Positions 33,997-47,569 are shown, counted from the stretch's first letter. The stretch is DNA of 64,000 nucleotides from Liolophura sinensis (GCF_032854445.1 NC_088295.1:78396028-78460027), one strand, 5' to 3'. Notes: generated from the sequence alone by a model not told the origin. Program-made: numbers and translations.

Positions 33997-34632
33997 ATGG
34001 CACCGCAGATAATGACAGAGATTTGTCTACCTTTTGACTTGAGCCAAATTGAAATGGAAATACCTCATGATGAGAAACAAGGGATTTCAGGACAGGACGG
34101 TAAGTTTACATGGACAATTGGACGATCATATAACCTCCTCCAACCTATATACAATGCAAAAGAACATAAGCGCCATGTGTTTCGGGGAAGATGCTTTGCA
34201 TCTCTGTGAGAATGGTGAAGGCAACATATGATTGGAGAAAAAATCTTTAATGCACACACGATAGAGTGAAAACAATTTTTACATCTAAATGTGTAAAGGA
34301 AGTAAATGAAATTTTTCAGAAAATTATTTCAATTCTTAGCCAGGAAATTATTTTCTCATTTTTTCGTTACCACTGTTTTAGGCAATGCTGAAGAAGTAAG
34401 AACAAAGGTGACTATAACTGCCCTCCAAGTGATGCCCAGAATGTGGATAGGAGACGTCAGTCTGAAGTCTTGTCTGAAGAAACCAAATCAACGACTTCCG
34501 AAAAGATCTCGTCAGATACGGTTCAGTTCACAGAAGGAAGTCCGGTATTACCTGAGATGCCCTTTGGTGGCGGAGTCCAGACTCAAGAGGATGATTAGTA
34601 ACATCAAGGGGAAATTGCTGGCAAGAAAATGA
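33997..34632 (+). CDS. Small PP1-docking-like protein, array unit 1 (117 aa)
   Basis: Exons 33997-34099 and 34382-34632 join in phase 1 (GACG|GTAAGT ... TTTTAG|GC). Exon 1 gives an acidic 34-residue N terminus, MAPQIMTEICLPFDLSQIEM then EIPHDEKQ. Exon 2 gives the basic core: KVTITALQVMPRMWIGD (43-59), VSLKSCLKK (60-68), RQIRF (78-82), EVRYYL (87-92), PLVAESRLKRMISNIKGK (95-112). S64-C65-L66-K67 resembles a SILK motif, R78-Q79-I80-R81-F82 fits RVxF, and V88-R89 sits six residues after F82 like a phi-phi pair; these are PP1 docking elements, and the function is inferred. The reading ends 28 residues before the family's longer members (genes A and B). Peculiar to this unit is YYLRCPL where the other units have YYLSRPL. 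AATAAA is at 34754-34759. Confidence 0.82.
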
Positions 34633-36735
34633 AAGTGATAATTCACTTTTTCTACAAGAGATTTCTGCTTAAAGGCATACCCAGAGTATTGCATTTTTGA
34701 AGATCGAAGTTGTGCTATTTGTTATGACAATACATTGTTACGTTTTGCTGTGAAATAAAATGCATTAGACTGAGTTTCTTTGATTATTTACTTTATTGTT
34801 TATTCGGTCAAGTTATTTATTTCTATGATACGCAAAACTGGATACATTGAAAATGTTTGTAACTGCGTTATTGTATAATGCCTAAGTAGTATTGTTCATG
34901 TGTACTGTATGAACTAAGGACATGGTGTGTTGGAGTTTTCCAAAGCCAGAGGTTTATGCCATGTAGTACAACAATCGCATAATTTATAAATCGCGCATAA
35001 AGTAACAACGTTAATTTTCCGGTATCTCATAGCTTTGTGTTTATGAAAACAGAGATAAAAATGAATGAGCTAGAATAAGTCTCGGCTGATCGTATTTGGC
35101 GTAAAACCGTTGGCTAGGTTAAACTGGTGAATTGCAATACTTTTAGAGCTTTCCTTGACACTGTCCTTCAGTTGACTGCTGTGAAATACGCCAAATAGTG
35201 GAAAAGGTGTTTTTATAGTAAATGGCCTGTATGCTTTCAGCCCGTCGACTAAATCAGCAAATCCTACTCAGGTGTGGATAGATCTGAAATTCTGACATCT
35301 CAATGATGATGGTTATGGTTGACAACAACACTGGACGTCAAAAAACACTGTGATGTATGCACATCATTTTATCGTATAGGCGCATAAGCGATAAATAATA
35401 AAATGTGTAATTCAGTATATACATGGTTGGTCATTGTGTGTATAAGAATATTGATAGGTTGCCTCTTTAAAAGGGCAGACAACATTTGAATAAATAGTCA
35501 TCATCAAGACCATTTGTTGGTGATTCAAAATATGGTCTTCATGGTTATTGTTTTATTACCGTGACTAGACTAAGGAATGAGGTTCTAGGGTGGACGTTTA
35601 GACCACAACAGAGTTGCGTCACCGATCAGCATGAATATACATGTGGTATTGCATCTATACCTTTATTCCAGCAATATAACCGTTAGAATCTGCCTAACAT
35701 CAATAAAATAATATTTGACGTCACTGTGCTTCAGCTTGTTCAATGTGGCCGAAAGAATACACCATAGAGACTCCTCGTTTTTGTGTTTTGCTCGCTGTCA
35801 AAGTCATAAAAAACATGGTTGGAATTTGTTTGAAATGACACAAGCAAATATTCTTATGGTGGTTCCTTCACTAAGTTGGTTTTGTGTGTATAACATTTGT
35901 AAAACATATACAACGTTATATCTTGCAATAAAACGCGAATATGAATGGAGACAAAAATGACAAGAATACTGCAGACATTCAGTTTTAAAGATCTTAAGTC
36001 ATGTAACATGGCATCTACAACAAATTACAAGGATATGATAAAATAATTTCTGCATATTCTTTAAGATATGGAAGTTACTTTTTTTATTTTAATGTGCCTG
36101 TAGTGCTTTCACAACCCCAAACTCCTAATTTAAAGAAAATAATCAAGGAATTATAAACAGAGCAATACTGACATTAACATGTGATGTACTTGACTCGTGT
36201 AACGCCATGGAACCTATAACTGGACGGTACATCAAGCTGTTTGATGGCACGCTCCCGTTGATAGTACGTTGTTCGGCCATCTCCCAGTGTCACTAGCCAT
36301 GAAGTAGGGGTTCACCAGTGGCTTTATCCTGACAAGAACTCACAGCAATACACCATTGGCTTACTATTGTTTGTATAAGTAGCGGGAAAGAGTCCTCTGG
36401 ATGGTGATAAATGTTACTAACAGCAAATTAAATGTGAAAAACTTCTGTTAGCACGACGTTTTCAGTCCATACTATACACTGCATTCACGGCCTGAACGTA
36501 AATAAAACAAAGCTGAAAGGTGCAATACATGTGCTAGTAAAATGGTTACTAGTCTTGTTTTGCATGTATTTGAAGGCAATGTTGTGGACAGTGCAAAAAA
36601 ATTAGTCGGCTGCTGATGTCATAAAAACCCCAGTATTAGATTCAAGCCGTTGTCAGGCACAAGTGCCTGTTCCAGTTTATGTGACCACAAATCTCTAGAT
36701 CTTGAAATGTTAAAATGATTATACATGTATTCATT
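34633..36735 (+). other. Array spacer (unit 1; the other units alike)
   Basis: Spacer between the 3' end of the gene and the next unit. It contains a TGACGTCA palindrome (in TTTGACGTCACTGTGC at about 35715; GTGACGTCAC in later units) and, near 36300-36390, a distal copy of the upstream module (CAGTGGCTTTATCCTGACAA). No constrained reading frame is apparent. Confidence 0.6.
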
Positions 36736-36979
36736 TGCCGTATTATTTTTCCACCACACCTTGCTTTGCATCAAACACATTTGCAGGTGAACATAGAATT
36801 CAAATATTACGTTTCAGTTGTAAGTTGTTATGTTACATTTTTCATACAATCGTGTTTTCGTAATGATTTTTGAATTTGTATTAATTTTGTAGAAATGTAT
36901 AAGAATGTTAGAACTGACACTTAACATGGGCGGAACATGAAGCTTTCTATAACATCACCCCCCTGCTGACAATGTTAAG

Positions 36980-37261
36980 ACATCATGAGATTAAAGATTA
37001 CAAATGGCTTGATCGTGTCAACAGTTCACAATGATACATCTATGGCTGGCCACTGTGTGTGTACAGACCCCCCGTCGTACAAACGCATCAGTCAAAACGC
37101 AACCCAAGCTCATCAGAAACTTTCAACACGTATATAATAGGAACGGTTTCTTAAGAATTTATATTTCATCTTGCGTTCGTCAGTACCAGTGTGTTATCCA
37201 GTTTAAGATTTACGCCAAACGTCCCAGATTTTATTTAAGACGTTTAACAGCATTTGTCAAG
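36980..37261 (+). promoter_or_regulatory. Upstream module and 5' noncoding exon, array unit 2
   Basis: Same order of elements as unit 1, with GAAACTTTC in place of the clean dyad, the CGTATATAATAGG TATA box, TCAGTACCAGTG and the donor GTCAAG|GTAAGG after 37261. Confidence 0.5.
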
Positions 37262-37460
37262 GTAAGGTATACACAATGTACTAAATAGTCAGAACGGCAA
37301 AACTATTAGTTCTGTTAGAAGTCACAGAGAGTAAAACGTTGGTGTTGGACATCAGCCCATTTCACATAAAGTTTACATTTCCTGATCTGTGTTATCCTGA
37401 TCAGTTGGAAAATGAATCATTGTTATTCTAAATTATTCTCTTTACAGATAAAGATTCAAA

Positions 37461-38097
37461 ATGGCACCGCAGATAATGACAGAGATTTGTCTACCTTTTG
37501 ACTTGAGCCAAATTGAAATGGAAATAACACATGATGAGAAACAAGGGATTTCAGGACAGGACGGTAAGTTTACATGGACAATTGGACGATCATATAACCT
37601 CCTCCAACCTATATACAATGCAAAAGAACACAAGCGCCAGGTGTTTCGGGAAAGATGCTTTGCATTTCTGTGAGAATGGTGAAGGTAACATATGATTGGT
37701 GAAAAAACTTTAATGGACACACACGATAGAGTGAAAACAATTTTTACATCTAAATGTGTAAAGGAAGTAAATGAAATTTTTCAGAAAATTATTTCAATTC
37801 TTAGCAAGGAAATCATTTTCTCATTTTTTCGTTACAACTGTTTTAGGCAATGCTGAAGAAGTAAGAACAAAGGTGACTATAACTGCCCTCCAAGTGATGC
37901 CCAGAATGTGGATAGGAGACGTCAGTCTGAAGTCTTGTCTGAAGAAACCAAATCAACGACTTCCGAAAAGATCTCGTCAGATACGGTTCAGTTCACAGAA
38001 GGAAGTCCGGTATTACCTGAGTCGCCCTTTGGTGGCGGAGTCCAGACTCAAGAGGATGATTAGTAACATCAAGGGGAAATTACTGGCAAGAAAATGA
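37461..38097 (+). CDS. Small PP1-docking-like protein, array unit 2 (117 aa)
   Basis: Exons 37461-37563 and 37847-38097, same phase and splice sites as unit 1. The protein differs from unit 1 by P23 to T in exon 1 (EITHDEKQ) and by S93-R94 in place of R93-C94. The SCLK, RQIRF and EVRYYL motifs are unchanged. An in-frame frame running from the intron (start at 37771) gives a longer hydrophobic lead (MKFFRKLFQFLARKSF), but this is the intron's pyrimidine tract and is not taken as coding. Confidence 0.82.
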
Positions 38098-40419
38098 AAG
38101 TGATAATTCACTTTTTCTACAAGAGATTTCTGCTTAAAGGCATACCCAGAGTATTGCAGTTTTGAAGATCGAAGTTGTGCTATTTGTTATGACAATACAT
38201 TGTTACGTTTTGCTGTGAAATAAAATGCATTAGACTGAGTTTCTTTGGTTATTTATTTTGTTGTTTATTCGGTCAAGTTGTTTATTTCTATGATACGCAC
38301 AACTGGATACATTGAAAATGTTTGTAACTGCGTTATTGTATAATGCCTAAGTAGTATTGTTCATGTGTACTGTATGAACTAAGGACATGGTGTGTTGGAG
38401 TTTTCCAAAGCCAGAGGTTTATGCCATGTAGTACAACAATCGCATAATTTATAAATCGCGCATAAAGTAACAACGTTAATTTTCCGGTATCTCATAGCTT
38501 TGTGTTTATGAAAACAGAGATAAAAATAGATGAGCTAGAATAAGTCTCGGCTGATCGTATTTGGCGTAAAACCGTTGGCTAGGTTAAACTGGTGAATTGC
38601 AATACTTTTAGAGCTTTCCTTGACACTGTCCTTCAGTTGACTGCTGTGAAATACGCCAAATAGTGGGAAAGGTGTTTTTATAGTAAATGGCCTGTATGCT
38701 TTCAGCCCGTCGACTAAATCAGCAAATCCTACTCAGGTGTGGATAGATCTGAAATTCTGACATCTCAATGATGATGGTTATGGTTGACAACAATACTGGA
38801 CGTCAAAAAACACTGTGATGTATGCACATCATTTTATCGTATAGGCGCATAAGCGATAAATAATAAAATGTGTAATTCAGTATATACATGGTTGGTCATT
38901 GTGTGTATAAGAATATGGATAAGTTGCCTCTTTAAAAGGACAGACAACATTTGAATAAATAGTCATCATCAAGACCATTTGTTGGTGATTCAAAATATGG
39001 TCTTCATGGTTATTGTTTTATTACCGTGACTAGACTAAGGAATAAGGTTCTAGGGTTGACGTTTTGGACCACAACAGAGTTGCGTCACCGATCAGCATGA
39101 ATATACATGTGGTATTGCATCTATACCTTTATTCCAGCAATATAACAGTTAGAATCTGTCTAACATCAATAAAATAATATTTGACGTCACTGTGCTTCAG
39201 CTTGTTCAATGTGGCCGAAAGAATACACCATAGAGACTCCTCGTTTTTGTGTTTTGCTCATTGTCAAAGTCATAAAAAACATGGTTGGAATTAGTTTGAA
39301 ATGACACAAGCAAATATTCTTATGGTGGTTCCTTCATTAAGTTGGTTTTGTGTGTGTAACATTTGTAAAACACATACAACGTTATATCTTGCAATAAAAC
39401 GCGAATATGAATGGAGACAAAAATGACAAGAATACTGCAGACATTCAGTTTAAAGATCTTAAGTCATGTAACATGGCATCTACAACAAATTACAAGGATA
39501 TGATAAAATAATTGCTGCATATTCTTTAAGATATGGAAGTTATTTTTTTATTTTAATGTGCCTGTAGTGCTTTCAAAACCCCAAACTCCTAATTTAAAGA
39601 AAATAATCAAGGAATTATAAACAGAGCAATACTGACATTAACATGTGATGTACTTGACTCGTGTAACGCCATGGAGCCTATAACTGGACGGTACATCAAG
39701 CTGTTTGATGGCATGCTCCCGTTGATAGTACGTTGTTCTGCCATCTCCCAGTGTCACTAGCCATGAAGTAGGGGTTCACCAGTGGCTTTATCCTATTGTT
39801 TGTATAAGGAGCGGGAAAGAGTCCTCTGGATGGTGATAAATGTTACTAACAGCAAATTAAATGTGAAAACTTCTGTTAGCACGACATTTTCTGTCCTTAC
39901 AATACACCGTATTCACGGCCTGAACGGAAATAAAAGAGAGCTGAAAGGTGCAATACGACATGTGCTAGTAAAATGGTTACTAGTCTTGTTTTCCATGTAT
40001 TTGAAGGCAATGTTGTGGACAGTGCAAAAAAGATTAGTCGGCTGCAAATATCATAAAAAATCCCAATATTGGAGTCAAGCCTTTATCAGGCACAAGCGCC
40101 TGCTCCAGTTTATGTGACCACAAATCTCTAGATCTTGAAATGTTAAAATGATTATACATGTATTCATCTGCCGAATTGTATTTTTCCACCACACCATGCT
40201 TTGCATCAAATACATTTGCAGGTGAACATAGAATTCAAATATTATGTTTCAGTTGTAAGTTGTTATGTTACATTTTTCATACAATCGTGTTTTCGTAATG
40301 ATTTTTGAATTTGTATTAATTTTGTAGAAATATATAAGAATGTTAGAACTGACACTTAACATGGGCGGAACATGAAGCTTTCTATAACATCACCCTCCTG
40401 CTGACAATGTTAAGACATC

Positions 40420-40696
40420 ATGAGATTAAAGATTACAAATGGCTTGACCGTGACAACAGTTCACAATGATACATCTATGGCTGGCCACTGTGTGTGTACA
40501 GACCCCCCGTAGTACAAACGCATCAGTGAAAGCGCAATCCAAGCTCATCAGAAATTTCCAACACGTATATCATAGGAACGGTTTCTTAAGAATTTATATT
40601 TCATCTTATGTTCGTCAGTACCAGTGTGTTATCCAGTTTAAGATTTACGCCAAACGTCCCAGATTTTATTTAAGACGTTTCACAGCATTTGTCAAG
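40420..40696 (+). promoter_or_regulatory. Upstream module and 5' noncoding exon, array unit 3, GC donor
   Basis: As unit 1, but the donor reads GTCAAG|GCAAGG at 40697-40698. AAG|GCAAG matches the consensus of the minor GC-AG introns, so splicing could persist. An alternative GT lies five bases downstream (CAAG|GTATAC). The TATA-like stretch is also changed (CGTATATCATAGG). Confidence 0.5.
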
Positions 40697-40895
40697 GCAA
40701 GGTATACACAATGTACTAAATAGTCTGAACGGCAAAACTATTAGTTCTGTTAGAAGTCACAGAGAGTAAAACGTTGGTGTTGGACATCAGCCCATTTCAC
40801 ATAAAGTTTACATTTCCTGATCTGTGTTATCATGATCAGTTGGATAATGTATCATTGTTATTCTCAATTATTCTCTTTACAGATAAAGATTCAAA

Positions 40896-41531
40896 ATGGC
40901 ACCGCAGATAATAACAGACATTTGTCTACCTTTTGACTGGAGCCAAATTGAAATGGAAATACCTCATGATGAGAAACAAGGGATTTCAGGACAGGACGGT
41001 AAGTTTACATGGACAATTGGACGATCATATAAGCTCTTCCAATCTATATACAATGCAAAAGAACACAAGCGCCAGGTGTTTCGGGAAAGGTGCTTTGCAT
41101 CTCTGTGAGAATGGTGAAGGTAACGTATGATTGGAGAGAAAAACTTTAATGGACACACGATAGAGTGAAAACAATTTTTACATCTAAATGTGTAAAGAAA
41201 GTAACTGAAATTTTTCAGAAAATTATTTCAATTCTTAGCCAGGAAATCATTTTCTCATTTTTTCGTTACCACTGTTTTAGGCAATGCTGAAGAAGTAAGC
41301 ACAAAGGTGACTATAACTGCCCTCCAAGTGATGCCCAGAATGTGGATAGGAGACGTCATTATGAAGTCTTGTCTAAAGAAACCAAATCAACGACTTCCGA
41401 AAAGATCTCGTCAGATACGGTTCAGTTCACAGAAGGAAGTTCGGTATTACCTGAGTCGCCCTTTGGTGGCGGAGTCCAGACTCAAGAGGATGATTAGTAA
41501 CATTAAGGGGAAATTGCTGGCAAGAAAATGA
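40896..41531 (+). CDS. Small PP1-docking-like protein, array unit 3 (117 aa)
   Basis: Exons 40896-40998 and 41281-41531. Changes relative to unit 1 include M6I, E8D and L15W in the N terminus, R41S, and S61I with L62M just before the SCLK motif (VIMKSCLKK). RQIRF and EVRYYL are intact. It is the most altered of the six at the N terminus, but it has no stop or frame break. Confidence 0.8.
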
Positions 41532-42753
41532 AAGTGATAATTCACTTTTTCTACAAGAGATTTCTGCTTAAAGGCATACCCAGAGTATTGCATTTTTGAA
41601 GATCGAAGTTGTGCTATTTGTTATGACAATAAATTGTTACGTTTTACTGTGAAATAAAATGCATTAGACTGAGTTTCTTTGGTTATTTATTTTCTTGTTT
41701 ATTCGGTCAAGTTGTTTATTTCTATGATACGCAAAACTGGATACATTGAAAATGTTTGTAACTGCGTTATTGTATAATGCCTACGTAGTATTGTTCAAGT
41801 GTACTGTATGAACTAAGGACATGGTGTGTTCGAGCTTTCCAAAGCCAGAGGTTTATGCCATGTAGTACAACAATCGCATAATTTATAAATCGCGCATAAA
41901 GTAACAACATTAATTTTGCGGTATATCATAGCTTTGTGTTTATGAAAACAGATATAAAAATAGATGAGCTAGAATAAGTCTCGGCTGATCGTATTTAGCG
42001 TAAAACCGTTGTCTAGGTTAAACTGTTGAATTGCAATACTTTTAGAGCTTTCCTTGACACTGTCCTTCAGTTGACTGCTGTGAAATACGCCAAATAGTGG
42101 AAAAGTTGTTTTTATAGTAAATGGCCTGTATGCTTTCAGCCCGTCGACTAAATTATCAAATCCTACTCAGGTGTGGATAGATCTGAAATTCTGACATCTC
42201 AATGATGATGGTTATGGTTGACAACAACACTGGACGTCAAAAAACACTGTGATGTATGCACATCATTTTATCGTATAGGCGCATAAGTGATAAATAATAA
42301 AATGTGTAATTCAATATATACATGGTTGGCCATTGTGTGTATAAGAATATTGATAGGTTGCCTTTTTAAAAGGACAAACAACATTTGAATAAATGGTCAT
42401 CATCAAGACCATTTGTTGGTGATTCTAAAATTTGGTCTTCATGGTTATTGTTTTATTACCGTGACTAGACTAAGGAATAAGGTTCTAGGGTTGACGTTTT
42501 GGACCACAACAGAGTTGCGTCACCGATCAGCATGAATATACATGTGGTATTGCATCTATACCTTTATTCCAGCAATATAACAGTTAGGATCTGCCTAGCA
42601 TCAATAAAATAATATGTGACGTCACTGTGCTTCACCTTGTTCAATGTGGCCGAAAGAATACACCTTAGAGACTCCTGGTTTTTGTGTTTTGCTCACTGTC
42701 AAAGTCATAAAAAACATGGTTGGAATTTGTTCAAAATGGCACAAGCAAATATT

Positions 42754-43055
42754 TTTAATATATATATATAAGCGTCAAATCCGACATTCCTATACCATTC
42801 GTAGTCCGTAAAGGGCGTTCAAAGTCGATAATCGCAAGATCCATTTCCACAACAACGTTTAACACTAACTCCCGAAGACAAAGGAATGTAAGAAATTATA
42901 CATAAAAGAAATAAAGCCGGTAACACACAAGAGAGAAGCGGTCATCAGTTTTCAATGATGCCGGGAAGACAATGAATATTCCAGGCATGAATTCCATATC
43001 AAAGTTAAAATTCGTAGTCCGTGAATGAGTTCCATGTCAAATAACAGCTAAACAA
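42754..43055. mobile_element. 300-bp insertion unique to the unit 3 spacer
   Basis: Other units read AAGCAAATATTCTTATGGTGGTTCC without a break. In unit 3, AAATATT is followed by about 300 unrelated bases beginning TTTAATATATATATATAAGC before GTGGTTCC resumes. Inside, ATTCGTAGTCCGT occurs twice (about 42800 and 43010). It has no coding capacity and no clear terminal repeats. It dates after the unit copying, since no sister unit has it. Confidence 0.8.
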
Positions 43056-44109
43056 GTGGTTCCTTCATTAAGTTGGTTTTGTGTGTATAACATTTGTAAA
43101 ACATATACAATGTTATATCTTGCAATAAAACGCGAATACGAATGGAGATAGAAATGACAAGAATACTGCAGATATTCAGTTTTAAAGATTATAAGTCATG
43201 TAACATGGCATCTACAGCAAATTACAAGTGTAGGATAAAATAATTGCTGCATATTCTTTAAGATATGGAAGTTATTTTTTATTTTAATGTGCCTGTAGTG
43301 CTTTCCACAACCCCAAACTCTTAATTTAAAGAAAATAATCAAGGAATTATAAGCAGAGCAATACTGACATTAACATGTGATGTACTTGACTCGTGTAATG
43401 GCATGGAGCCTATAACTGGGCGGTACATCAAGCTGTTTGATGGCACGCTCCCGTTGATAGTACATTGTTCGGCCATCTCCCAGTGTCACTAACCATGAAG
43501 TAGGGATTCACCAGTGGCTTTATCCTGACAAGAACTCACAGCAATACACCATTGGCTTACTATTGTTTGTATAAGGAGCGGGAAAGAGTCCTCTGGATGG
43601 TGATAAATGTTACTAACAGCAAATTAAATGTGAAAAACTTCTGTTAGCACGACCTTTTCTGTCCTTACAATACACTGTATTCATGGCATGAACGTAAATA
43701 AAACAAAGCTGAAAGGTGCAATACGACATGTGCTAGTAAAATGGCTACTAGTCTTGTTTTCCATGTATTTGAAGGCAATGTTGTGGACAGTGAAAAAAGA
43801 AATTAGTCAGCTGTAGAAATCTTTAGATCTTGAAATGTTAAAATGATTATACATGTATTTATCTGCCGAATTGTATTTTTCCACCACAGCATGCTTTGCA
43901 TCAAATACATTTGCAGGTGAACATAGAATTTAAATATTACGTTTCAGTTGTAAGTTGTTATGTTACATTTTTCACACAATCGTGTTTTCGTAATGACTTT
44001 TGAATTTGGAGTAATTTTGTAGAAATGTATAAGAATATTAGAACTGACACTTAACATGGGCGGAACATCAAACTTTTTATAACATTTCCCTCCTGCTGAC
44101 AATGTTAAG

Positions 44110-44391
44110 ACATCATGAGATTAAAGATTACAAATGGCTTGATCGTGACAACAGTTCACAATGATACATCTATGCCTGGCCACTGTGTGTGTACAGACCC
44201 CCCGTAGTACAAACGCATCAGTGAAAACGCAACCCAAGCTCATCAGAAACTTCCAACACGTATATAATAGGAACGGTTTCTTAAGACTTTATTTTTCATC
44301 TTGTGTGCGTCAGTATCAGTGTGTTATCCAGTTTAAGATTTACGCCAAACGTCCCAGATTTTATTTAAGACGTTTCACAGCATTTGTCAAG
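44110..44391 (+). promoter_or_regulatory. Upstream module and 5' noncoding exon, array unit 4
   Basis: GATCGTGACAACAGTTCACA, GAAACTTCC dyad, CGTATATAATAGG, TCAGTATCAGTG, then GTCAAG|GTAAGG after 44391. The start-codon exon is spliced in after TTTACAG at 44577. Confidence 0.5.
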
Positions 44392-44590
44392 GTAAGGTAT
44401 ACACAATGTACTAAATAGTCTGAACGGCAAAACTATTAGTTTTGTTAGAAGTCACAGAGAGTAAAACGTTGGTGTTGGACATCAACCCATTTCACATAAA
44501 GTTTATATTTCCTGATTTGTCCTATCCTGATCAGTTGGAAAATGAATCATTGTTATTCTAAATTATTCTCTTTACAGATAAAGATTCAAA

Positions 44591-45226
44591 ATGGCGCCGC
44601 AGATAATGACAGAGATTTGTCTACCTTTTGACTTGAGCCAAATTGAAATGGAAATACCTCATAATGAGAAACAAGGGATTTCAGGACAGGACGGTAAGTT
44701 TACATGGACAATTGGATGATCATATAAGCTCTTCCAATCTATATACAATGCAAAAGAACATAAGCGCCATGTGTTTCGGGAAAGATGCTTTGCATCTCTG
44801 TGAGAATGGTGAAGGTAACGTATGATTGGAGAGAAAAACTTTAATGGACACACGATAGAGTGAAAACAATTTTTACATCTAAATGTGTAAAGAAAGTAAC
44901 TGAAATTTTTCAGAAAATTATTTCAATTCTTAGCCAGGAAATCATTTTCTCATTTTTTCGTTACCACTGTTTAAGGCAATGCTGAAGAAGTAAGCACAAC
45001 GGTGACTATAACTGCCCTCCAAGTGATGCCCAGAATGTGGATAGGAGACGTCAGTATGAAGTCTTGTCTAAAGAAACCAAATCAACGACTTCCGAAAAGA
45101 TCTCGTCAGATACGGTTCAGTTCACAGAAGGAAGTTCGGTATTACCTGAGTCGCCCTTTGGTGGCGGAGTCCAGACTCGAGAGGATGATTAGTAACATCA
45201 AGGGGAAATTGCTGGCAAGAAAATGA
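44591..45226 (+). CDS. Small PP1-docking-like protein, array unit 4 (117 aa), weak acceptor
   Basis: Exons 44591-44693 and 44976-45226. Relative to unit 1: D25N, R41S, K43T, L62M and K103E, with S93-R94. The docking-like motifs are intact. The acceptor before exon 2 is GTTTAAG|GC, whereas the others have GTTTTAG|GC. The AG is kept, but A at position -3 is disfavoured, so splicing may be weaker than in the sister units. K103E lowers the charge of the otherwise basic C-terminal helix. Confidence 0.78.
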
Positions 45227-47569
45227 AAGTGATAATTCACTTTTTCTACAAGAGATTTCTGCTTAAAGGCATACCCAGAGTATTGCATTTTTGAAGATCG
45301 AAGTTGTGCTATTTGTTATGACAATAAATTGTTACGTTTTACTGTGAAATAAAATGCAGTAGACTGAGTTTCTTTGGTTATTTATTTTCTTGTTTATTCG
45401 GTCAAGTTGTTTATTTCTATGATACGCAAAACTGGATACATTGAAAATGTTTGTAACTGCGTTATTGTATAATGCCTAAGTAGTATTGTTCATGTGTACT
45501 GTATGAACTAAGGACATGGTGTGTTGGAGTTTTCCAAAGCCAGAGGTTTATGCCATGTAGTACAACAATCGCATAGTTTATAAATCGCGCATAAAGTAAC
45601 AACATTAATTTTGCGCTATCTCATAGCTTTGTGTTTATGAAAACAGAGATAAAAATAGATGAGCTAGAATAAGTCTCGGCTGATCGTATTTGGCGTAAAA
45701 CCGTTGGCTAGGTTAAACTGGTGAATTGCAATACTTTTAGAGCTTTCCTTGACACTGTCCTACAGTTGACTGCTGTGAAATACGCCAAATAGTGGAAAAG
45801 TTGTTTTTATAGTAAATGGCCTGCATGCTTTCAGCCCGTCGACTAAATTAGCAAATCCTACTCAGGTGTGGATAGATCTGAAATTCTGACATCTCAATGA
45901 TGATGGTTATGGTTGACAACAACACTGGACATCAAAAAACACTGTACGCACATCATTTTATCGTATAGGCGCATAAGTGATAAATAATAAAATGTGTAAT
46001 TCAATATATACATGGTTGGTCATTGTGTGTATAAGAATATTGATAAGTTGCCTCTTTAAAAGGACAAACAACATTTGAATAAATGGTCATCATCAAGACC
46101 ATTTGTTGGTGATTCTAAAATATGGTCTTCATGGTTATTGTTTTATTACCGTGACTAGACTAAGGAATAAGGTTCTACGGTGGACGTTTTGGACCACAAC
46201 AGAGTTGCGTCACCGATCAGCATGAATATACATGTGGTATTGCATCTATACCTTTATTCCAGCAATATAACAGTTAGAATCTGTCTAACATCAATAAAAT
46301 AATATGTGACGTCACTGTGCTTCAGCTTGTTCAATGTGGCCGAAAGAATACACCATAGAGACTCCTGGTTTTTGTGTTTTGCTCACTGTCAAAGTCATAA
46401 AAAACATGGTTGGAATTTGTTTGAAATGACACAAGCAAATATTCTTATAGTGGTTCCTTCATATAGTTGGTTTTGTGTGTATAACATTTGTAAAACATAT
46501 ACAACGTTATATCTTGCAATGAAACGCGAATGTGAATGGAGACAGAATTGACAAGAATACTGCAGACATTCAGTTTTAAAGATCTTAAGTCATGTAACAT
46601 GGCATCTACAGCAAATTACAAGTGTAGGATAAAATAATTGCTGCATATTCTTTAAGATATGGAAGTTATTTTTTATTTTAATGTGCCTGTAGTGCTTTCC
46701 ACAACCCCAAACTCTTAATTTAAAGAAAATAATCAAGGAATTATAAGCAGAGCAATACTGACATTAACATGTGATGTACTTGACTCGTGTAATGGCATGG
46801 AGCCTATAACTGGGCGGTACATCAAGCTGTTTGATGGCACGCTCCCGTTGATAGTACATTGTTCGGCCATCTCCCAGAGTCACTAGCCATGAAGTAGGGG
46901 TTCACCAGTGGCTTTATCCTGACAAGAACTCACAGCAATACACCATTGGCTTACTATTGTTTGTATAAGGAGCGGGAAAGAGTCCTCTGGATGGTGATAA
47001 ATGTTACTAACAGCAAATTAAATGTGAAAAACTTCTGTTAGCACGACCTTTTCAGTCCATACTATACACTGCATTCACGGCCTGAACGTAAATAAAACAA
47101 AGCTGAAAGGTGCAATACATGTGCTAGTAAAATGGTTACTAGTCTTGTTTTCCATGTATTTGAAGGCAATGTTGTGGACAGTGAAAAAAGATTAGTCGGC
47201 TGCTGATATCATAAAAACCCCAGTATTAGATTCAAGCCTTTATCAGGCACAAGTGCCTGTTCCAGTTTATGTGACCACAAATCTCTAGATCTTGAAATGT
47301 TAAAATGATTATACATGTATTCATCTGCCGTATTATTTTTCCACCACTCCTTGCTTTGCATCAAATACATTTGCAGGTGAACATAGAATTTAAATATTAC
47401 GTTTCAGTTGTAAGTTGTTATGTTACATTTTTCATACAATCGTGTTTTCGTAATGATTTTTGAATTTGTATTAATTTTGTAGGAATATATAAGAATGTTA
47501 GAAATGACACTTAACATGGGCGGAACATGAAGCTTTCTATAACATCACCCTCCTGCTGACAATGTTAAG

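Noticed and set aside
34306-34632. Single-exon reading of the array gene from MKFFRKLFQFLARK (also at 37771 and 48358)
   Set aside because: The lead peptide is translated from the intron's pyrimidine tract and acceptor, and units 3, 4 and 6 lack its ATG. The spliced MAPQ start is conserved in all six.
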